Source: Lactarius indigo (taxonomy: Eukaryota; Basidiomycota; Agaricomycetes; Russulales; Russulaceae). From it: a stretch of DNA of 64,000 bases. Position 1 is the first letter of the stretch, and each line of letters begins with the position of its first letter. This document shows, piece after piece, positions 59,270 through 64,000 of the stretch. Location of the stretch: positions 1,054,001 to 1,118,000 of the forward strand of contig JAFKAC010000003.1 in assembly GCA_025766275.1 (NCBI GenBank), read 5' to 3'. The notes below the pieces were generated by a model. The model made no database searches, was not told where the DNA came from, and was given only the letters and a program-made list of their open reading frames with translations. The translations under genes and the position numbers were made by a program.

Positions 59270-60051
59270 ATGATGCGCGGGGCGCATTTCTTCCATTCGC
59301 TCCCTTATTCCTGATTTGGATTCGCCACCTGTGCGTCTACGACTGGGGCTGCTTGGACTTACCTGTCCAAGAGAGGCCGATGGACGGCGGAAAGAACAAG
59401 ATGGGAAACATGTTATCGCGCTGCGCGCCTAGATTGAGGTACGGACTTGTTGCATCGACTTACGGTAACGTAGTTTACTTGCCTTATGCTGCGAGGTCTG
59501 ATCTCGTTATCTGCCCCTTGACTTACACGTTTTCGTCCCGTTCAGGGTAGCAAGCCCCAGTGGACTACCCAGGGACGCCTGCATTTTGATTTTTTGGAAA
59601 AGCGATGTATTAGATAGGAGGAGATGGTGACTGGTTTACCTAAAACAGCTCTATTTATGATGACGCGCTGAGTATGGAGAGATCGCCCGGCCGAGGCCTC
59701 CCGCTTTGATGCGTAAATGGTGAAGTAGACTTCTCGAACATACATTGGGGCTTTTCATCACCACAAGCGCGAGGTGCCTGTTGAAGCCGACAAGGTCATG
59801 ACCCTGGCATTTTCGAGGTAGGGCCTAGACGTAAATAGGGAAGGGCGTCAGTTGTGGCTATGTAATTGTCGCGCAGGGTCGACGCGAGAGTTGACGCTAC
59901 AACGTAGGTTTCCTCGGCCAAATGTGACGCCACACCATTTCGGTCGTTTCCCAGGAGAACTCTCCTGACTGAATCATACTATTCGCTCCAAGGCATCACG
60001 ACCACCACAAATACTCCCGCGGTAAATTCCCGAAGTTGGTACAGTCAGTAC
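59270..60051. other. Intergenic region, no supported gene
   Basis: 782 bp between the hypothetical gene and the FunK1 relic. The plus frame stays open to about 59550 but shows no splice-supported or recognisable continuation. Nothing else seen. Confidence 0.35.
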
Positions 60052-62305
60052 ATGTCGGGCCAACGATTTGGTAGCGCACCTATGTCCACCGGTTCTAGCT
60101 CCCTATCGACCAATCAGACTGAAATGAAGTAAGATATCAAAGAATTCAGGCGTGCCACATTCACCGTTGGTCTAACCGCTCAGGGTGTCCCCTTGCAGGC
60201 TGACCAGCACGATGTTCAGAAGGTGTTTGATCACCTTTGACGAAATTTCAGGCTCACCTATAAGACTTTGTTCGGTGACGACAAGTCGACAAAGGACGTC
60301 CCGCGGCTCCCACCCTGTGGTTTCAGGGCAGCGAGCAGGTCACACGAGCCCCTCACACACCTCCTCAATATCATCGTCCGCGCTGCCAATATTTGTCTCA
60401 CTCGTACGCGCTACCTCAAAGATATTCACTTCGACCCTCATAGTGTCGAGATGCGAGAAGAAGGACACTCGGAGAAGCCTTTGAGACATTTTGGGGCTTC
60501 TTCATTCACGCACACCTGATGAGCTGAAAATTTCCTGGAATGATGTTGCCATGATCGTCGGAGTCAAGAGCCGCCTAATTGAAGTAGTCGAACAATTGGC
60601 GAAATACGCTCGTTGCCACCTTACAGTCGATCGAAGACGGTCATTTTCAATCGCTGTTGCCTTTGATCACATGCGCCGACGTTACGTTTTCTTTGTTTCC
60701 ACCGCTCTGGCATACCTATCTCCGCTCCATTACACCTCGATACAGAGGATGGATTCCGAGGCGTCGTCGGGCATGTGATCGGAATCTTGTCGATTCAAGA
60801 TGAAGCAGGATTTGGTCTAGATATGACAAGCATTGAGAATGTGTTTCGCCTCAACGACCGTGATTATGAGATTGTGCGTACAATCCACGAGCGCAACAGC
60901 ATTCGCAGCCATTCGACAGTGGTGTATAGTTTTAAATGTGCGGAATTATCGTTTTGGCTTGTACACACTCGACTTACACGTCGCGCATCCAGTACAATCC
61001 ACAGGTACCCAAGATACCCTAGCTTGCCTGCAATCCCGGAAGCTGACACGCGTTGGTGGGGCGCCTCGATATCCCGAGAAGATTGTGTATAAATTGTCAT
61101 ATCAGACCGAGGGATCCCCTTCGGAAGGCACCTTGTTCTCTCGTTTCTTTAGCCAATTCGGAATTATTGACGTCACTAGATTCCAGAGAGGACCACTTCG
61201 GATCCACGGCGCATTACTTCTCAAACGTGCGTTTTTTGAAACTCGTGGATGATAGTCCGGTCGGGAACCCTGAGATTAGACAACTGCATTGCACCGCGAG
61301 GGCGCTTGAGGGTCTGCCCTTTGGATATCTCAGATACAGAGGCCGACATGCCAACACCGACTGAGCACGTAGAGACAATTCTTCATTCGATGATTGGTGA
61401 GCGGGATTCCGTGTCCACTTTTATTCGAACTCACACTGCTCCCCGTTTCAGGTCACTACAATTTGTTTCTCAGGGGTGTCCTTCACAGGGACGTTAGCAG
61501 CAGAAATATCCTCCGCCTGCAAGAGCCAATCAACCGGTTCCCTGGCCTCTCCATGAACTTGTAGGTACTAGATTTGTTCACGTATGCCCTACTCTTACTT
61601 GGATATGTTTGCAGGCTCGGCCTGCCTGAGCAAGACGTAAAGTTATGCCGGGGCTTTCTGGTTGACGGCGATCACGCAATTGAGTGGCGCAAGGATGCAA
61701 CCACCCCATCCTTAGAACGATCGGTATGTTGCAATGTATTTCACGTTCTTTGGACCACGTCCTTATCCATGTCGTGTACAACAGGGCACCCTACCCTTCA
61801 TGTCCATCCGCCTCTTTGTTGAGACAGACCAGTTCTGCACACAGCGGTTGACGATCTCGAGTCGTTTCTATGGGTTTTGGTCTGGTCACTCGTCCACATT
61901 TTTAAAGAGCTTGCAAAGATACCCAACAGAAATTCGATAATCCGCCGCCTAGGGCGTATCATTTCCAGCCGCAATTTCGCCGACATGCTCTTTAAGGAAC
62001 GCCTCACAAAAAGTAGATGGACGGACAAGGTCTTCGGGGACCTCATCTGGGACTGGCTGCGTATCTCTGAGACATCCCGAGCTGATGCCAGTGAACTTTA
62101 GGAGACTTTGATTGGATCAGCAAACGACGGCGATGGAATTGACACAAGTGACCCCCAAAAAAGGATTTTGGGCGAACTAGACGAGCGCTGTGGAAAGGTT
62201 TACAATGAGTTCATTCAATCAGGGTATAAGCACCTTCAAACCATTAGGAAGTTTTCTAACTGGAGAGATGTTATGGATTTTAACGGCGAGTTATTGAACA
62301 AGTAG
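60052..62305 (+). pseudogene. FunK1-type fungal protein kinase, degraded
   Basis: The order of segments matches the basidiomycete FunK1 kinase family: STNQTEMK, RRATFTVGLTAQGVPLQA, TYKTLFGDDK, then KISWNDVAMIVGVKSRLIEV, FHRSGIPISAPLHLDTEDGF, VIGILSIQDEAGFGLD, PEKIVYKLSYQTEG, KLVDDSPVGNPEIRQLHC, and the catalytic loop RGVLHRDVSSRNILRLQ (HRD at 61484-61492), RGFLVDGDHAIEW (D-x-D in place of DFG), then VLVWSLVHIFKELAK. It is broken: in-frame TAA 60130-60132, TGA 60238-60240 and TAG 62099-62101; frame changes near 60485-60492 (about 5 nt missing), 60661-60675, 61046-61053, 61175-61192, 61315-61323 and 61815-61832. At least two normal introns (from 61397 and about 61562) remain. It ends MDFNGELLNK at 62303-62305. 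No intact product can be made. Confidence 0.85.
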
Positions 62306-64000
62306 CATTATTACTTTCTTTTGTCTTCTGTTACCGCTACCATTTCCAATTCGCTCTAATATTGTTAGACTGTCTTTCTCTCTAAATGTCACAAAGATAT
62401 GTTCAGCCCAACCCGAGGTGTCAGTGGTGGTGCAACTTGCTGAGCAGTTTTCCGCAGCGGGAATGATATAAATTCTGATTTCTAGGTTCGATCTGCAAGG
62501 ACTGAGCGCTCGCGTCACAGCTGCGGTTCGGGCTCAGTGTTTGCGAAGGACGTATCACAACTGTTGTTTCGGTACGAGTACCCACTGCGGTCAGCCTGTT
62601 CAATCTATATTTCATTGCTAGAAGGGCGGTATTAGGTGCGAGTGCAGGTTCCGCTCTCGGCGAGAGAACGAGAGGTGTCAGCGTCCCTGGTCCTGCGTTA
62701 AAACCGCGAGGTAGGAATTTCGGCGCTATCCTGGGCGTCTGCTCCGTCTTTTCGCGGGACTTGGGTGGCAGCTGCGATGAGACGGTATCGTCCGTCGCGG
62801 AGAGAAGAGCGGGTGGTATAGTCGCGCCAGTGTCCATGGCAGCTTTTATGGCAGTCTTGAATGAGCGCGTCGAGGACGGCATAACCCTTAGTTTTGATGA
62901 TTGTAAATGGCGACACCTTTTGGCGGACTTGGGGTCCTTATATTGGGGGACACAGACCTTGGCCGAAGCCCAGTGGTTGTCTATCATATGTATTTGCATT
63001 ATACCCGCGATGCTAGGTCAGTATTTGGTACCAAAGGGAAACTGTAGTCGAATGCCCACCGGTTCTGGTAGCCCATTCCCAGTCAATCAGGCTGAAATGA
63101 AGGTAATCTATCAAAAGCTCAAGCGCACTACATTCACTGTCAATCATACCTGTTTGAACATCTCCAGAATAGTTACCTACACCATTTTGTTCGTTGGTGG
63201 GGCATCACCGAGCGGCCGCATTGGGGTCGTCGTCGTAGTCAGGCTTGCACATAGTACCTTTGTTGTCTAAAGGTAGACCCATGCGACTTGCGACTCGCAG
63301 AAAAGCATCCCCAGTGTCGTTGTCGTTGTCGTTACCCAGTTCGAATCTTGAGTTGGCGGAGCATCATCGTCATTGGGGTCGCATGCACTTTCGTTGTGAT
63401 TCACCACCCCATGTGTAACTACGAGACACCCAGTAATTCAGAGGGCGTTGCTCCTCTCTTGTCGGCAGAGTGACCCCTCATCCTTTTCAATTCGCAGCTA
63501 CCCAGAGATTCGACCACAGAGATATGAAAAAGGTTTGCTCACCGTGACGCCGCTTGTGCGGCGTGTAATACGGCCCCGGCGTAAACGGCCGAAGATTTTG
63601 GAACTGGCAAGAACGGCGACAGTGAAAAGAGAAGCAATGAGCGCTCTACACGTCGTGGTCGCAAATTGGTATGCTCAAGGGTCTCTTGAAAGACATGGTG
63701 CCAAGTTGCGGGTTGCAGAGGCGCGGCGGACCCTTGTCCGCTTGCGGTTGGAACGGAACTCTGGGAATGAAGGCAGTCGAGTCAAGCATTTAGTAGTCAC
63801 ACTGATAGTCAGACAAACAGGTACCTTGACGTAGTGAATGGATTGAGGCGGAGGGACATTATTATGACCAAAGATGTGGACAGTGCGGAGGTCATTATTG
63901 GTCTCGTTCTTGAACTAAAAATTTGTGGCTATTGGGAGTGAGCTGCGGCACCTAGATAGTGCAAGACCGAGAGCCGAGGAAAGGTTGGTGTAAGTGCGAC
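62306..64000. other. Right flank with possible second FunK1 fragment; otherwise no gene
   Basis: Open frames of up to 190 codons occur on both strands (62421-62999 on -, 62761-63270 and 63448-63834 on +), but none has a recognisable domain beyond the short FunK1-like N-terminal match around 63051-63155 (separate entry). Trinucleotide-type GTC/GTT repeats occur near 63222-63240 and 63308-63335. No complete gene supported. Confidence 0.4.
63006..63160 (+). pseudogene. Partial duplicate of FunK1 N-terminus
   Basis: Shares CCACCGGTTCT, CAATCAG(A/G)CTGAAATGAA and a (C/T)ACATTCAC(C/T)GT core, in the same order and spacing, with 60082-60170 of the degraded FunK1 gene. Encoded pieces MPTGSGSPFPVNQAEMK and RTTFTVN correspond to STGSSSLSTNQTEMK and RATFTVG. 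No downstream kinase blocks were found before the window ends. Confidence 0.5.

Noticed and set aside
62421..62999. 192-codon minus-strand frame at the right end
   Set aside because: No recognisable domain, no conserved start, and overlapped by an equally long plus-strand frame; neither is supported.
1..64000. CRISPR arrays, operons, riboswitches, prophage or insertion sequences
   Set aside because: The sequence is a spliced eukaryotic genome; no regularly spaced repeats or bacterial-type elements were seen.

Overview
This window is nuclear DNA of a filamentous basidiomycete. Genes are cut by many short (about 46-60 nt) GT-AG introns, a FunK1-type kinase relic is present, and most proteins read as agaricomycete orthologues (RRP5, NIPSNAP, TRM5, GOS1, Lgl/tomosyn, SPO7, aspartate/glutamate carrier). 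The TPR and glycosyltransferase proteins recall Rhizoctonia/Ceratobasidium-type genomes; that narrower placement is inference. No bacterial, organellar or viral gene set was seen, and no tRNA or rRNA gene was recognised.

Layout. 1-20.9 kb: 3' part of RRP5 (+), a Kelch/coiled-coil polarity-type protein (-), a TGL2-like lipase (+), an 815-residue TPR protein (+), a NIPSNAP protein (-) and a DDD-motif glycosyltransferase (-). 20.9-30 kb is gene-poor: a GNAT acetyltransferase (-), a TXNDC17-type thioredoxin-fold protein with a hexapeptide-repeat tail (-), a possible retroelement fragment, and long stretches without a supported gene. 30-32 kb: a secreted Ser/Thr-rich repeat protein (-). 32.4-57 kb is dense housekeeping sequence: mitochondrial aspartate/glutamate carrier (-), TRM5 (-), TatD-family hydrolase (+), Golgi SNARE GOS1 (-), an NTF2-like protein (+), an Lgl/tomosyn (Sro7-like) protein (-), an unknown membrane protein (-), a very long coiled-coil protein (-), SPO7 (-) and an ARMT1/DUF89 phosphatase (-). 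57-64 kb: a hypothetical protein (+), then a FunK1 kinase pseudogene with three nonsense codons and about six frameshifts, followed by a second, shorter relic of the same family's N-terminus.

The genes are a neighbourhood rather than a pathway. Small themes: GOS1 and the tomosyn-like protein are both SNARE factors, the lipase and SPO7 are lipid-related, and TRM5/TatD share a 98-bp divergent promoter. I found no convincing new multi-gene system. The most useful observations are (i) four one-base frameshifts in otherwise intact conserved genes (RRP5, GNAT, TRM5, TatD), which look like consensus errors, (ii) an 11-nt microexon encoding the lipase nucleophile elbow, (iii) the decayed FunK1 locus with a partial second copy, and (iv) a non-obvious NIPSNAP gene assembled from at least eight exons. 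Exon junctions were read by eye from splice signals and family similarity; no alignment was run.
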